NCBI RefSeq assembly: GCF_009755725.1
Contig: NZ_CP046619.1
Coordinates: forward strand, 3,038,001 to 3,102,000
Reading direction: 5' to 3'
From: Diaminobutyricimonas sp. LJ205
GTDB taxonomy: Bacteria > Actinomycetota > Actinomycetes > Actinomycetales > Microbacteriaceae
DNA length: 64,000 nucleotides
In this document: positions 1-8,389 of the stretch, piece after piece
Numbering within the stretch: position 1 is the first letter of the stretch
Layout of the letters: each line of letters starts with the position of its first letter
Notes under the pieces: generated by a model
The model's input: only the letters and a program-made list of their open reading frames with translations
What the model was told of the DNA's origin: nothing
Database searches by the model: none
Position numbers and translations under genes: made by a program

Positions 1-908
1 GCGGTCCACAACAGCAGCACGGCGACCGAGCCGAGCGTCGTGATGAACACGGTGTCGCGGGCGATGATCACGCCCCGGTCGTAGCGCTGGGCGTAGTTGA
101 ACACGTTCTGGGCGGTCGGCAGCGCGGCCAGCACGACAACCGCGAACAGCTCCTGCCCCGACAGCCCGAACACGAACTGGCCCAGCAGCCAGGCGAACAC
201 GGGCATCAGCGCGAGCTTGATGAACGACGCGAGCAGCACATCACGCCGACCCGAGCCGACTTGCAGGATTCGCTGCCCGTGCAGCGACATCCCGTAGCTG
301 ATCAGCATCACCGGCACCGCGGCGCCGCCGATCAGCCGGATCGGCTCCATCACCATGGTGGGCAGTTCCACCCCGGTCAGTGACACCACGAGGCCGAGCG
401 CCGATCCGATAATGATCGGGTTGCGCACCGGCTGCAGCAGGATCCGGCCGAGCGAGGCGCGACCGCCGGTGCGGATGTCGAGGATGGCGAGGATGATCGG
501 GGTGAAGATCAGCAGCTGCAGCAGCACGACCGGGGCCGAGTAGGCGGCGTCGCCGAGCACGTACAGCGAGACCGGGATGCCGATGTTGTTGGCGTTGACG
601 TAACCCGCGCTGACTGCGCCGATCGTCGCCTCGGGTGCCGGGCGCTTCCAGATGAGCACCGCGACGACGGCGAACAAGGCGGTGGCGGCGAGCGCCGCGC
701 CCAGCGAGACGACCAGCAGGGGAGAGAACAGCCGGTCCACGTCCGCGTCGGCGAGCACCGTGAACAGCAGGAACGGCGACAGCACATAGAAGACCGTCCG
801 CGCGATCACCGGTTGGGCATGATCGCCGAGGACGCCGCTGCGACCGGTCAGATAGCCAACGAGGATGATGGCGCCGATGACCACGAAACCGGTAATGACG
901 CCTGACAC
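1..908 (-). CDS. AEC-family (auxin efflux carrier) transporter, C-terminus cut by window edge
   Basis: Reverse-strand reading gives about 302 codons of a hydrophobic protein starting VSGVITGFVVIGAII at a GTG (906-908) behind a GGGGGAG stretch. It has the family's two bundles of helices, including the VNANNIGIPVSLYVLG segment and the IRLIGGAAVPVMLISYG segment typical of AEC permeases. Members export or import small organic anions such as malate or malonate across the cytoplasmic membrane; the substrate cannot be read from sequence. Family length is about 305-320 residues, so only a few codons should lie outside the window. It runs in the same direction as the aldolase/dehydrogenase chimera just upstream (949-1410), so the two could share a transcript. 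Confidence 0.85.
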   Translation of the reverse strand, partial: MSGVITGFVVIGAIILVGYLTGRSGVLGDHAQPVIARTVFYVLSPFLLFTVLADADVDRLFSPLLVVSLGAALAATALFAVVAVLIWKRPAPEATIGAVSAGYVNANNIGIPVSLYVLGDAAYSAPVVLLQLLIFTPIILAILDIRTGGRASLGRILLQPVRNPIIIGSALGLVVSLTGVELPTMVMEPIRLIGGAAVPVMLISYGMSLHGQRILQVGSGRRDVLLASFIKLALMPVFAWLLGQFVFGLSGQELFAVVVLAALPTAQNVFNYAQRYDRGVIIARDTVFITTLGSVAVLLLWT

Positions 909-948
909 TCCCCCATTGTCTCAGGCGCCGGATGCCGTGCCTGACTGG

Positions 949-1410
949 TTAGGCGGCTTCGCGTTCCTTGATCAGGTCGAGGGCGACGTCGACGATCATG
1001 TCTTCCTGGCCGCCGACCATCTTGCGACGGCCGAGCTCCATCAGGATCTCGATGGTCGGGATGCCGTAGCGGGCCGCCGCGCGCTCGGCGTGCAGCAGGA
1101 ACGACGAGTAGACGCCCGCGTAGCCGAGCCCGAGGGTCTCGCGGTCGACCTGCACCGGGCGCACCTGCAGCGGGCGGACGATGTCGTCCGCGGCATCCAT
1201 CAGCGCGAACACGTCGGTGCCGTGGTTCCAGCCCATCTTGTCGGCCACGGCGATGAACACCTCGAGCGGTGCGTTGGCCTTGAGGATTCCGCTGCCGCGG
1301 ATGATCTTGATCATCAGGTCGGTGCCGATATTGCCCGAGCCGATGATCGCTGCGTTCGCTGGCTGAGTCTTGCCAGGCCCCTTCACTTCGTTGTGCGCCA
1401 GTTCGAGCAT
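949..1410 (-). pseudogene. In-frame chimera: N-terminus of acetaldehyde dehydrogenase fused to C-terminus of 4-hydroxy-2-oxovalerate aldolase
   Basis: The 153-residue frame joins two enzymes. Residues 20-40 ([19 protein letters not shown]) are the Rossmann nucleotide-binding start of acylating acetaldehyde dehydrogenase (MhpF/DmpF/HsaG). From about residue 46 ([10 protein letters not shown] ... WNHGTD ... [17 protein letters not shown] ... [16 protein letters not shown]) it is the last third of 4-hydroxy-2-oxovalerate aldolase (MhpE/DmpG/HsaF). In intact meta-cleavage operons these genes are adjacent in this order, so a deletion of roughly 1.5 kb that kept the frame explains the join at about 1275-1293. 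The dehydrogenase catalytic Cys and the aldolase TIM-barrel active site are both lost, so neither activity is expected. Start and stop are clean and the frame is open. It lies divergent to an IclR regulator, which probably once controlled the operon. Confidence 0.85.
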
Positions 1411-1411
1411 T

Positions 1412-1450
1412 TTGTTCGAAACTTCGGCATCCGTTCAAGATATCGAACAA
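1412..1450. promoter_or_regulatory. Candidate IclR operator/promoter between the chimera and the IclR gene
   Basis: TTGTTCGA (1412-1419) and TCGAACAA (1443-1450) form a perfect 8-bp inverted repeat 23 bp apart. Inside lies a second partial dyad, GTTC-N8-GAAC centred on GATATC. The site is in the 116-bp divergent gap, next to the chimera start. IclR proteins usually bind palindromes in divergent promoters. Function is inferred. Confidence 0.4.
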
Positions 1451-1526
1451 TACCAGCGCGGGTGAAGTCAAGTTCACCCGGCGCGCGGCATTTGCACGAC
1501 CGGTTGTCGTGGCGTATTCATAAGGC

Positions 1527-2318
1527 ATGCCTCGACTGACCCCCGCCGTGTTGCGGACGCTCGACATCCTCGAGTTGTTCCTCGATGGTGGAGCGCCGCT
1601 GAGCGCGCCGGAGGTGGTGAAACTCACCGGCCTGCCCCGCACCACCGCGCACGAACTGCTCGGGACGCTGACCGCGCGCGGGTATCTGCAGAAGGATGAG
1701 CAGGCGGGCACCTATCGACTGGGCGTGCGGCTGCTGCACCTGGGCAACGCCTATTCGTCGCGATTGGACATCCTCCAGGAGGCCAACGAGGTGGCTCGGG
1801 ATGTCTCGGACGCCACCGGCGAAACGGTGAGCGTCGCCCTGCTCCAAGGGGCCGAGGTGTTCTACCTCGCGAAGATCGAGAGCCGTGACATCCTGCGCCT
1901 GCCCTCCAGCATCGGCCAGCGACTGCCCGCGAACGTCACCGGCCTCGGCAAGGCACTGCTCGCCTACCTGCCGCCCGCGCGGGTGCGCGCCCTCTTCCCC
2001 GATCCGCAGAACCTGCCGGTGATGACCGAGCACTCGATCCGCACCCTCGGCGAGCTGGAGCGTGAGCTGGAAACAGTACGCGCGAGGGGCGTGGCCTTCG
2101 AGCGCGAGGAATCAACGCCGAATATCCGATGTGCCGCGGCGCCGGTCCGCGACGTGCGCGGCGACGTCGTCGCCGCGATCAGCGCGTCGGTGTCGACCAC
2201 GCGGTGGCAGCAGTTCCCCGAGCAGCACTGGGTCGACATCGTGACGGATGCCGCCGCGCACCTCTCCGGGCTGCTGGGTTACGAGCCGCGGGCCGAAGGG
2301 TTGCCCGGCACCGCCTGA
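1527..2318 (+). CDS. IclR-family transcriptional regulator
   Basis: A 263-residue protein with an N-terminal winged helix (about residues 5-70: TPAVLRTLDILELF, SAPEVVKLTGLPRTTAHELL, GTYRLGVRLLHLG) and a C-terminal IclR effector domain (FYLAKIESRDILRLPSSIGQRLPANVTGLGKA split across residues 110-145, then TPNIRCAAAPVRD). Length is normal. IclR proteins sense small metabolites, often aromatic acids, and control adjacent catabolic genes. Here the divergent partner is only a relic of an aromatic meta-cleavage pathway, so the regulator may be an orphan. The start follows TATTCA by exactly 6 nt, a weak leaderless-type arrangement. Confidence 0.9.
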   Translation: MPRLTPAVLRTLDILELFLDGGAPLSAPEVVKLTGLPRTTAHELLGTLTARGYLQKDEQAGTYRLGVRLLHLGNAYSSRLDILQEANEVARDVSDATGETVSVALLQGAEVFYLAKIESRDILRLPSSIGQRLPANVTGLGKALLAYLPPARVRALFPDPQNLPVMTEHSIRTLGELERELETVRARGVAFEREESTPNIRCAAAPVRDVRGDVVAAISASVSTTRWQQFPEQHWVDIVTDAAAHLSGLLGYEPRAEGLPGTA

Positions 2319-2499
2319 CCGGTTGGCGTACCGGTTCCTAGGCGTCCGCGCTCGGAAGCGCTTGCGGACGGAATTTCACTGCGCGTAGCCTCGTGGAGTG
2401 CTCGCGCGTCGGACGCCGAGGCGCGAAAAATCGCCCCGCCCCGCCCACCTCGCAGCACACGACGATCCTTGTCGAGGGTGCCGAGAAACTGGAGACGTC

Positions 2500-3849
2500 A
2501 TGGCCCACGACACCACCGGTGCGGACGCCATCCGTGCCCAGCTCGGTGGAACGCTGCTGCTGCCGGACGAGTCCGGCTACGACGAAGCCCGCACCGTCTG
2601 GAACGCCATGATCGACCGGCGGCCTCGCATGATCGTCCGCTGCGCCAGCGTCGGAGACGTGGTGGTAGCGATTCGCACCGCCCGTGAGCAGGAACTCGAG
2701 ATCGGCGTGAAATGCGGCGGCCATAGCGTGGTCGGCCATGCGGTCCCCGACGGCGGGTTGATGATCGACCTGACGCCGATGGGTGCGGTGCGGATAGACC
2801 CGGAACGCCAGACCGCGCACGTGCAGGGAGGTGCGCTGCTCGGTGCGCTCGACCGCGCGACGCAACAGCACGGGCTGGCCACCACGGCCGGCAACGTCTC
2901 GCACACCGGCGTCGGCGGGCTGACCCTCGGCGGCGGAATGGGCTGGCTGGCGCGCCGCTTCGGCCTCACCTGCGACAACGTCCTCTCGTTCGAGATGGTG
3001 ACCGCCGACGGGGAGGTCGTGCGGGCCAGCGCTTCCGAGAACCCGGACCTGGATTGGGGACTGCGCGGCGGAGGCGGCAACTTCGGCGTGGTGACCGATT
3101 TTGAGCTGCAGCTGCATCCGGTGGACGGCCGGACCTTGATCGCCACCCTGTCTTTCCCGCTGGAGCAAGCCCAGTCGGTGCTGAGCCGCTGGCGCGACCT
3201 CAGCGCCGAGGCTCCCCGCGAGGCGACCTTCACGGCGTTGATCGCATCGGATGGCACCGTGAGCGTCGGCTTCGTCTGGGTCGGCGACCCCGACCGCGGC
3301 CGGCTGCTGCTGCCGTCCTTGCGCGCACTCGGTCGGCCCATATCCGAGCAGGTGATGGAGAAGACGTACGTCGACCTGCAGCGAATGGACGACACCGGTC
3401 GGGGCGGCACGGTCCGGAAGTACTGGAAAGGCCATTACCTCACCTCCCTGCCCGACGGGGCCATCGATGCCCTGCTGGTGCGGGACGGTGTCGACGGTCA
3501 CCGCGACATGCTTCCCGATGCATCGCTCCAGGCCTACGGCGGCGCCATCGCCGACGTTGCCGACGAGGCCACCGCCTTCAGCCACCGCGGCACGCTGTTC
3601 GAGTACGTCGCGGCGACCGGTTGGACCGACCCGGCCGAGGACGAGACCCGGATGGCGGTCGCCCGCCAGAGCGCGGCGGCGCTAGAGCCGTTCGCCAGCG
3701 GCCTGTACGTCAACGCGATGGCTGACGAGGGGGCCGCCGGCGTCCGGCGCGCGTACCCGCCCGCCAAACTCGAACGACTCCGGGCACTGAAGGCCAAGTA
3801 CGACCCGCACAACGTGTTCCACCTCAACGCCAACATCACGCCGGCTTGA
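2500..3849 (+). CDS. FAD-binding oxidoreductase, berberine-bridge-enzyme/6-hydroxynicotine-oxidase type
   Basis: The frame is open from 2398, but the ATG at 2500 has GGAG 5 nt upstream and gives a normal 449-residue start. The PCMH FAD domain is visible in KCGGHSVVGH (about residues 71-80; His75 is the expected 8-alpha covalent flavin ligand), VGGLTLGGGMGWLARRFG and LRGGGGNFGVVTDFE. The C-terminal BBE tail is VFHLNANI. In bicovalent members a Cys in a G-x-C-x-x-V-G motif makes a second flavin bond; here that stretch reads NVSHTGVGG, with no Cys, so attachment should be through His only. The family oxidises alcohols, sugars or amines with O2 or another acceptor. The substrate is unknown. Confidence 0.88.
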   Translation: MAHDTTGADAIRAQLGGTLLLPDESGYDEARTVWNAMIDRRPRMIVRCASVGDVVVAIRTAREQELEIGVKCGGHSVVGHAVPDGGLMIDLTPMGAVRIDPERQTAHVQGGALLGALDRATQQHGLATTAGNVSHTGVGGLTLGGGMGWLARRFGLTCDNVLSFEMVTADGEVVRASASENPDLDWGLRGGGGNFGVVTDFELQLHPVDGRTLIATLSFPLEQAQSVLSRWRDLSAEAPREATFTALIASDGTVSVGFVWVGDPDRGRLLLPSLRALGRPISEQVMEKTYVDLQRMDDTGRGGTVRKYWKGHYLTSLPDGAIDALLVRDGVDGHRDMLPDASLQAYGGAIADVADEATAFSHRGTLFEYVAATGWTDPAEDETRMAVARQSAAALEPFASGLYVNAMADEGAAGVRRAYPPAKLERLRALKAKYDPHNVFHLNANITPA

Positions 3850-3908
3850 TCTCGACGGCGCTGGCAGTGATCGGTGCGCACACGGCGGTCCACCGCTAAT
3901 CTCGGCAC

Positions 3909-4724
3909 ATGGCCCACATCGATGTGACTGGCGGCGAACTGTACGTCGAGACTGATGGTGATCCGGCAAACCCTGCCGTCTTGCTCATTCACGCCGGCAT
4001 CGCGACACTGCGGATGTGGGACCCCATCGTGCCGCAACTGAGCGCCGATCACTATGTCATCCGCTATGACACGCGGGGTTTCGGCAAGACGCGTACCGAG
4101 AATGTCGAGTTCTCGAACCGGGCCGACGCTCTAGCGGTGCTCGATGATCTCGGCGTGCAGCGTGCCACCCTCGTCGGCGCTTCCCGAGGCGGCGTGATCG
4201 CGATTGACACCGCACTCGAGTTTCCGGAACGGGTCGCCGGCCTGGTGGTCGTCGGGGGTGCGCCGAGCGGATTCTCGGATGTCGACCTGACCACCCACGA
4301 GGACCAGCTGTTCGACGCCATCGACGCCGCGTACGAGAAGAAGGACTGGGAGCGGATGCTCCGGCTCGAGGTCGAAGTATGGAGCTTCGGCCCGCACCGA
4401 ACGGCCGATGAGCTCGACCCTGGCTTCGTGCAGACCGCCTACGACTTGAACCTCGCCAACCTGCCGCACGTCGAAGAGGACCCGAGCCCGATCCCGATCG
4501 ACCCGCCGGCCGTTGACAGGCTCGGCGACATCGACGTTCCCGCCCTGATCATGGTCGGCGAGCACGATGTCAGCGAAACGCTCGTGCAGTACGAGTACCT
4601 GCTGTCGACGCTGTCCGACGCCACCGGAGCCCGATTCCCCGACGCGGCCCACCTGCCGAGCGTCGAGCAGCCCGGCGACTTCGTCCGGGTGCTGACCGAC
4701 TGGCTGCGCGCCAACCGGCTCTAA
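3909..4724 (+). CDS. Alpha/beta hydrolase
   Basis: A 271-residue alpha/beta-hydrolase fold: oxyanion strand AVLLIHAGIATLRMWDP, nucleophile elbow GASRGG (about residues 94-99), acid strand MVGEHDVS and catalytic His in DAAHLPSVEQP. This is a serine hydrolase triad, and the size matches haloalkane-dehalogenase/esterase-like members. The substrate is not predictable. A TAATCT -10 box (3897-3902) ends 6 nt before the ATG and there is no Shine-Dalgarno, which suggests a leaderless transcript separate from the flavin oxidase 59 bp upstream. Confidence 0.88.
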   Translation: MAHIDVTGGELYVETDGDPANPAVLLIHAGIATLRMWDPIVPQLSADHYVIRYDTRGFGKTRTENVEFSNRADALAVLDDLGVQRATLVGASRGGVIAIDTALEFPERVAGLVVVGGAPSGFSDVDLTTHEDQLFDAIDAAYEKKDWERMLRLEVEVWSFGPHRTADELDPGFVQTAYDLNLANLPHVEEDPSPIPIDPPAVDRLGDIDVPALIMVGEHDVSETLVQYEYLLSTLSDATGARFPDAAHLPSVEQPGDFVRVLTDWLRANRL

Positions 4725-4852
4725 CGCAACGAAGACCCCGTCTCCGCGGAAAAGCACGCAACAAACCCTCGCCAAACACAATCAAACGCCGCGATTCGCC
4801 ACCTAGGCTCGATATCAAAGCCCTTTTGATGCGCACGACGGGAGGTTGAACC

Positions 4853-6235
4853 ATGTCGCACACCATTCAGCAGAACGCGATCATCGGCGAACCCGAGGTC
4901 GTCGAGGATGTCACGAAGAACACGGCCTGGGTTGCCCTCAAGGCCGCGGCATCCGCCCTGCGCCCATTGCAGGTGCACGACGGCAGCATCCCGGATGAGG
5001 CCGCTCATGCCGATGCCCGCGCGCACGTCGCGACCATCACCGAGAGCCTGCGTGCGCTCGCCCCGGTGCTGCCGCATGACGCCACCTACCTCGAAGCCTG
5101 CGCGGTCGACTTCGACCGGTGGGCGGCGGAGGGCTTCAGCGTCCCCGACTTCTACGACTCGTTGGTCGCGTTCCACCCGGAGCAGAGCCGCGCCGACGGC
5201 GTCAAGCACGTGGTTGTCTTTCCGATGTACACGCAGAACGGCTCGACCGACCGGCTGGTCGAGGCGGTGCTGGTCGAGGTGATCTGGCCCGAGTTCGTCG
5301 CCGACCTGGAGGCCGGCGCCTACTCGAACAAGCTGTTCGTGCCGATCCGCTTCCTCGACTTCACCGACGGGTACGACACCAACTCGGCCGTGCTGTTCCC
5401 GGAGACGGTCGCGATGCGCGAGATCCCGCGATTCACCTGGGGAGCGATCTTCGCCGACCGGGAAGCCGCTCGGTTCCGCCGGGTGGTCGCCGCGGCATCC
5501 GAGATCACCAAGCTCGACCTGCCCGAGGACGCCCAGCGGTTGATCGACGACCAGGCACTGACCGAGCAGACCTTCGTGATGTGGGATTTGATCCACGACC
5601 GCACGCACATGCGCGGCGATCTGCCGTTCGACCCGTTCATGATCAAGCAGCGGATGCCGTACTTCCTCTACTCCCTTGAGGAACTGCGCTGCGACCTGAC
5701 CGCGTTCCGCGAGGCGGTGCGCCTGGCGCGGGCCGAGGACACCGACGAGCTCACCCGCGACCGGGCGAAGCTCGTGCAGTACGCGGTGATCTTCGACCGG
5801 ATCTTCCGGTTCGCGATCACCGGCAGCCGAGTGCGCAACTACGACGGCCTCGGCGGCCAGCTGCTGTTCGCCTGGCTGCACCAGCACGGCGTGCTGCACT
5901 GGACCGACACCCAGCTGGCCTTCGATTGGGACGAGGTGCCGGATGTCGTGAACCGACTGGGCGAGGCAATCGACGAACTCTACTGGCGGTCGATCGACCG
6001 GCCCAAGGTCGCGCACTGGCTGGCCGCGTACCAACTGGTATCGACAACGCTCACCCCGCACCCTGCATCGGCATGGGCTCGCGGACTTCCCGACGAGGTG
6101 CTCGCCGGGCCGCCGAAGGGCTACACCGACCAGATGCTGGACGACGAGTTCCCGCTGTCGATGTTCTACGAGGCGCTGCAGAAGAAGATGACCGGCGTGA
6201 TCGAGTCCACCTCCGGGATCACCGGGCGGTCGTAG
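4853..6235 (+). CDS. DUF6421-like protein with a possible zincin-like metal site
   Basis: A 460-residue soluble protein of a family I recall as DUF6421 (actinobacterial, about 460 residues); function unknown. GGGAGG stands about 7 nt before the ATG. Segments that look constrained are DGVKHVVVFPMYTQNGS, FVPIRFLDFTDGYDTNSAVLF split in the first half, and HDRTHMRGDLPFDPFMIKQR around residue 248. H248-D-R-T-H252 has the spacing of an HEXXH zinc motif with Asp in place of Glu, and YSLEELRCDL (Glu276/Glu277) follows 24 residues later, where zincins place their third ligand. The metal-site idea is my inference. It is preceded by 128 bp of non-coding sequence and followed by a palindromic repeat. Confidence 0.75.
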   Translation: MSHTIQQNAIIGEPEVVEDVTKNTAWVALKAAASALRPLQVHDGSIPDEAAHADARAHVATITESLRALAPVLPHDATYLEACAVDFDRWAAEGFSVPDFYDSLVAFHPEQSRADGVKHVVVFPMYTQNGSTDRLVEAVLVEVIWPEFVADLEAGAYSNKLFVPIRFLDFTDGYDTNSAVLFPETVAMREIPRFTWGAIFADREAARFRRVVAAASEITKLDLPEDAQRLIDDQALTEQTFVMWDLIHDRTHMRGDLPFDPFMIKQRMPYFLYSLEELRCDLTAFREAVRLARAEDTDELTRDRAKLVQYAVIFDRIFRFAITGSRVRNYDGLGGQLLFAWLHQHGVLHWTDTQLAFDWDEVPDVVNRLGEAIDELYWRSIDRPKVAHWLAAYQLVSTTLTPHPASAWARGLPDEVLAGPPKGYTDQMLDDEFPLSMFYEALQKKMTGVIESTSGITGRS

Positions 6236-6239
6236 ACCC

Positions 6240-6286
6240 CCGTTGGTCGAGCTTGTTGAGACCGAATCGGCAAGCTCGACCAACGG
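6240..6286. repeat. Dispersed palindrome (GGTCGAGCTTG family), intergenic hairpin
   Basis: Perfect 16-bp arms, CCGTTGGTCGAGCTTG (6240-6255) and its complement (6271-6286), around a 15-nt loop. The same sequence family recurs at 40064, 47671 and 49289 and, degraded or half-size, inside coding sequence at 8022, 12832 and 22787. Here it directly follows the stop of the DUF6421-like gene and could act as a terminator, but there is no T-tract. Confidence 0.85.
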
Positions 6287-6352
6287 AAAGCCCGACGCCG
6301 TCTCCGTCGAACGGCGGATGCCGAGGCATCCACCGTTCGTTACGTTTGAACG

Positions 6353-7612
6353 ATGACCACCGACGAATGGGTGCGCCCGCGCCCGGATGCCTCGGGCGTG
6401 CGGCGCGACGCACTGTCCGCCGCCCTGCTCGCGCTCGGAGCCGCGATCTCGGCGCTGCTGTACACGCGCGTCGGCTGGTACGAGGACCCCGCGCCGCTCT
6501 GGCTGTCCGCCCTCGCGATCGCCGGGTTCACCGTGCCGCTCGCGTTCCGCCGCCGCGCGCCCGAGCTGGTCGCCATCATCGTCTCGGCCGCGTTCTTCGT
6601 CACCGCTCAGTTCCGGGTCCCCGAGCTGCTGTTCTGCAACATCGCGCTGTTCATCGCCATTTACACCCTGGGCGCCTGGGGCCCGAACCGGCGGCGGGCG
6701 ACCCTGCTGCGGGCGGCCATCATCATGGCCATGCTGGTCTGGGTGGCGGTCAACCTCATCGTGACCGTGAACAATCCGGACTGGATGCCGGAACTCTCCC
6801 GATCCGGGATCTTCTCGCAATTGGCCGCGCTGGCGGTGATCCAGGTGCTGACCAACCTGCTCTACTTCGGTGCCGCCTACTTCTTCGGCAACGTGGGCTA
6901 CGCGGCGGCGCGAGAACACGCAGAACTCGAACGGCGCACCGCCGAACTGCACGCCGCTCGCGAGCGGAACGCCGCCCAGGCGGTCGCCCTCGACCGGGTG
7001 AACATCGCCCGCGAGCTGCATGATGTCGTCGCGCACCACGTCTCGGTGATGGGCGTGCAGGCCGGAGCCGCCCGCCGAGTGATGCACGCCGATCCAAACC
7101 AGGCGGCCGCTTCGCTCGCGGTGATCGAACAGAGCGCCCGCAACGCAGTCGACGAATTGCACCGGCTGCTCACCACGCTGCGCGAGTCGGACACGGATGC
7201 CGCCAGCTCCAGCGCGTCGACCAGGGGCGTCGATCAGCTCGGCGACCTTGCCGAGGAGGCCAGGTCTGGCGGGACACCGGTGGAGCTCAACGTCATCGGC
7301 ACCCCTCGACCGGTAACCCCTCTGATCGGTTTCACCTTGTACCGGGTTGCACAAGAAGCACTGACGAACACCCGCAAGCACGGCGGACCGCAAGCCGGCG
7401 CCGACATGCGACTGCGATACCTCGACGATCAGGTCGAGCTTGAGATCGTGGACACCGGCGTCGGCCGGAGCCTCGCCCCGGACCGGGGCGGCCTCGGCCA
7501 GGTCGGAATGCGAGAGCGGATTGCCGCGGTCGGCGGAGAACTCGAACTCGGGCCGCGCGCTCGGGGCGGCTACCTGGTGCGTGCCCGCATCCCGTTGGGA
7601 GCCGCCCAGTGA
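6353..7612 (+). CDS. Two-component sensor histidine kinase, NarL/DesK type (HisKA_3)
   Basis: A 419-residue kinase: four to six N-terminal membrane helices (about residues 18-185), a coiled linker (ARERNAAQAVALDRVN), the dimerisation/phosphoacceptor helix with NIARELHDVVAHHVSVMGVQ (His223), and a C-terminal GHKL ATPase (LYRVAQEALTNTRKHG N-box; VDTGVG; GGLGQVGMRERI). It should autophosphorylate at His223 and pass phosphate to the regulator that overlaps it by 4 bp. The membrane sensor has no large extracellular domain, as in DesK-like cell-envelope sensors. TACGTT (6341-6346) ends 6 nt before the ATG, suggesting leaderless transcription. Confidence 0.93.
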   Translation: MTTDEWVRPRPDASGVRRDALSAALLALGAAISALLYTRVGWYEDPAPLWLSALAIAGFTVPLAFRRRAPELVAIIVSAAFFVTAQFRVPELLFCNIALFIAIYTLGAWGPNRRRATLLRAAIIMAMLVWVAVNLIVTVNNPDWMPELSRSGIFSQLAALAVIQVLTNLLYFGAAYFFGNVGYAAAREHAELERRTAELHAARERNAAQAVALDRVNIARELHDVVAHHVSVMGVQAGAARRVMHADPNQAAASLAVIEQSARNAVDELHRLLTTLRESDTDAASSSASTRGVDQLGDLAEEARSGGTPVELNVIGTPRPVTPLIGFTLYRVAQEALTNTRKHGGPQAGADMRLRYLDDQVELEIVDTGVGRSLAPDRGGLGQVGMRERIAAVGGELELGPRARGGYLVRARIPLGAAQ

Positions 7613-8322
7613 TCCGGGTCCTGCTGGTCGACGACCAGGAACTGGTGCGGGCCGGGTTCCGGATCATCCTGAAGAGCGAGCCAGGCATCGAGGTCGTCGG
7701 CGAGGCGACATCCGGATCGGACGCCATCCGGCTGGCCCGCGAGCTGAACCCGGATGTCATCTGCATGGACATCCAGATGCCAGGGATGGACGGACTTGAG
7801 GCCACCCGCGAGCTCGTCAGTGATCCGACGGTCATCAGCCGCGTGCTGATCCTCACCACCTTCGACCGCGACGACTACCTGTTCTCGGCGCTCAGCGCCG
7901 GGGCCAGCGGATTCCTGCTGAAGACCGCGTCGCCCGAGAATCTGGTCGACGCGGTGCAGGTGATCGCCCGTGGGGACGCGCTGCTCTCACCCAAGGTCAC
8001 CGCCCGGGTGATCGCGGAGTTCGGGTCTCGACAGGCTGCCGTGCTGAGCCCGTCGAAGCATCGACCAGCGGAGGGGGCTCACCCAGCGGAGGAGCCGCGT
8101 CCAGCGGGTACGCCCGACCACGGGCTGACGGACCGCGAGTACGAGGTGCTCAGCCTGGTCGCGCAGGGCTGGTCGAACGCCGAGATCGCCTCCGCACTTT
8201 TTGTCGGCGAGGCAACCGTGAAGACCCATGTTTCGAAGGTGCTCATGAAACTCGGGGTTCGCGACCGGGTGCAGGCCGTTGTGTACGCCTACGAAAACGG
8301 ACTGGTGCGAACCGGCAAATAG
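7609..8322 (+). CDS. LuxR/NarL-family response regulator
   Basis: A 237-residue regulator starting at GTG within the GTGA overlap with the kinase stop. Receiver domain: VLLVDDQELVRAG, Asp54 in VICMDIQMPGMDG, and the conserved LILTTFDRDDYLF and FLLKTASPENL. The C-terminal LuxR helix-turn-helix is LTDREYEVLSLVAQGWSNAEIA ... VKTHVSKVLMKLGVRDRVQAV (each part within residues 165-230). The linker is longer than usual, by about 25-30 Pro/Ala-rich residues, and the extra DNA (8022-8071) matches the dispersed palindrome family, so the linker seems to have grown by repeat insertion. Target promoters are not evident. Confidence 0.93.
   Translation: MIRVLLVDDQELVRAGFRIILKSEPGIEVVGEATSGSDAIRLARELNPDVICMDIQMPGMDGLEATRELVSDPTVISRVLILTTFDRDDYLFSALSAGASGFLLKTASPENLVDAVQVIARGDALLSPKVTARVIAEFGSRQAAVLSPSKHRPAEGAHPAEEPRPAGTPDHGLTDREYEVLSLVAQGWSNAEIASALFVGEATVKTHVSKVLMKLGVRDRVQAVVYAYENGLVRTGK
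8022..8071. repeat. Degraded copy of the GGTCGAGCTTG palindrome inside the response-regulator gene
   Basis: GGGTCTCGACAGGCT (from about 8023) and CGTCGAAGCATCGACCAGCGG-like sequence (to 8071) resemble the two halves of the element. The segment lies in the interdomain linker and is translated in frame, giving an Ala/Pro-rich insertion. It is more diverged than the copies at 12832 and 22787. Confidence 0.5.
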
Positions 8323-8325
8323 GGG

Positions 8326-8385
8326 TTGACCCCACCCGCCCACCGATCTAGCGTTTAAGCAATCCGTTAATTAAGGAGTTGCTTA
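8326..8385 (+). promoter_or_regulatory. Promoter and candidate ArsR operator for the ArsR-SRPBCC operon
   Basis: TTGACC (8326-8331), a 17-bp spacer and TAGCGT (8349-8354) make a good -35/-10 pair. Just downstream, TAAGCAA (8356-8362) and TTGCTTA (8379-8385) are perfect inverted arms 16 bp apart, flanking the AAGGAG ribosome site (8373-8378). A repressor bound here would block the gene's own promoter exit and leader, the usual ArsR autoregulation. Confidence 0.6.
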
Positions 8386-8389
8386 CTAA

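Noticed and set aside
2398-2499. Upstream extension of the flavin oxidase to 2398
   Set aside because: The added residues are Arg/Pro-rich and unlike the family; the ATG at 2500 has a well-placed GGAG.
4721-7393. 890-codon reverse-strand open frame over the DUF6421-like and kinase genes
   Set aside because: It covers two well-supported forward genes and reads as low-complexity Arg/Gly/Asp-rich sequence.
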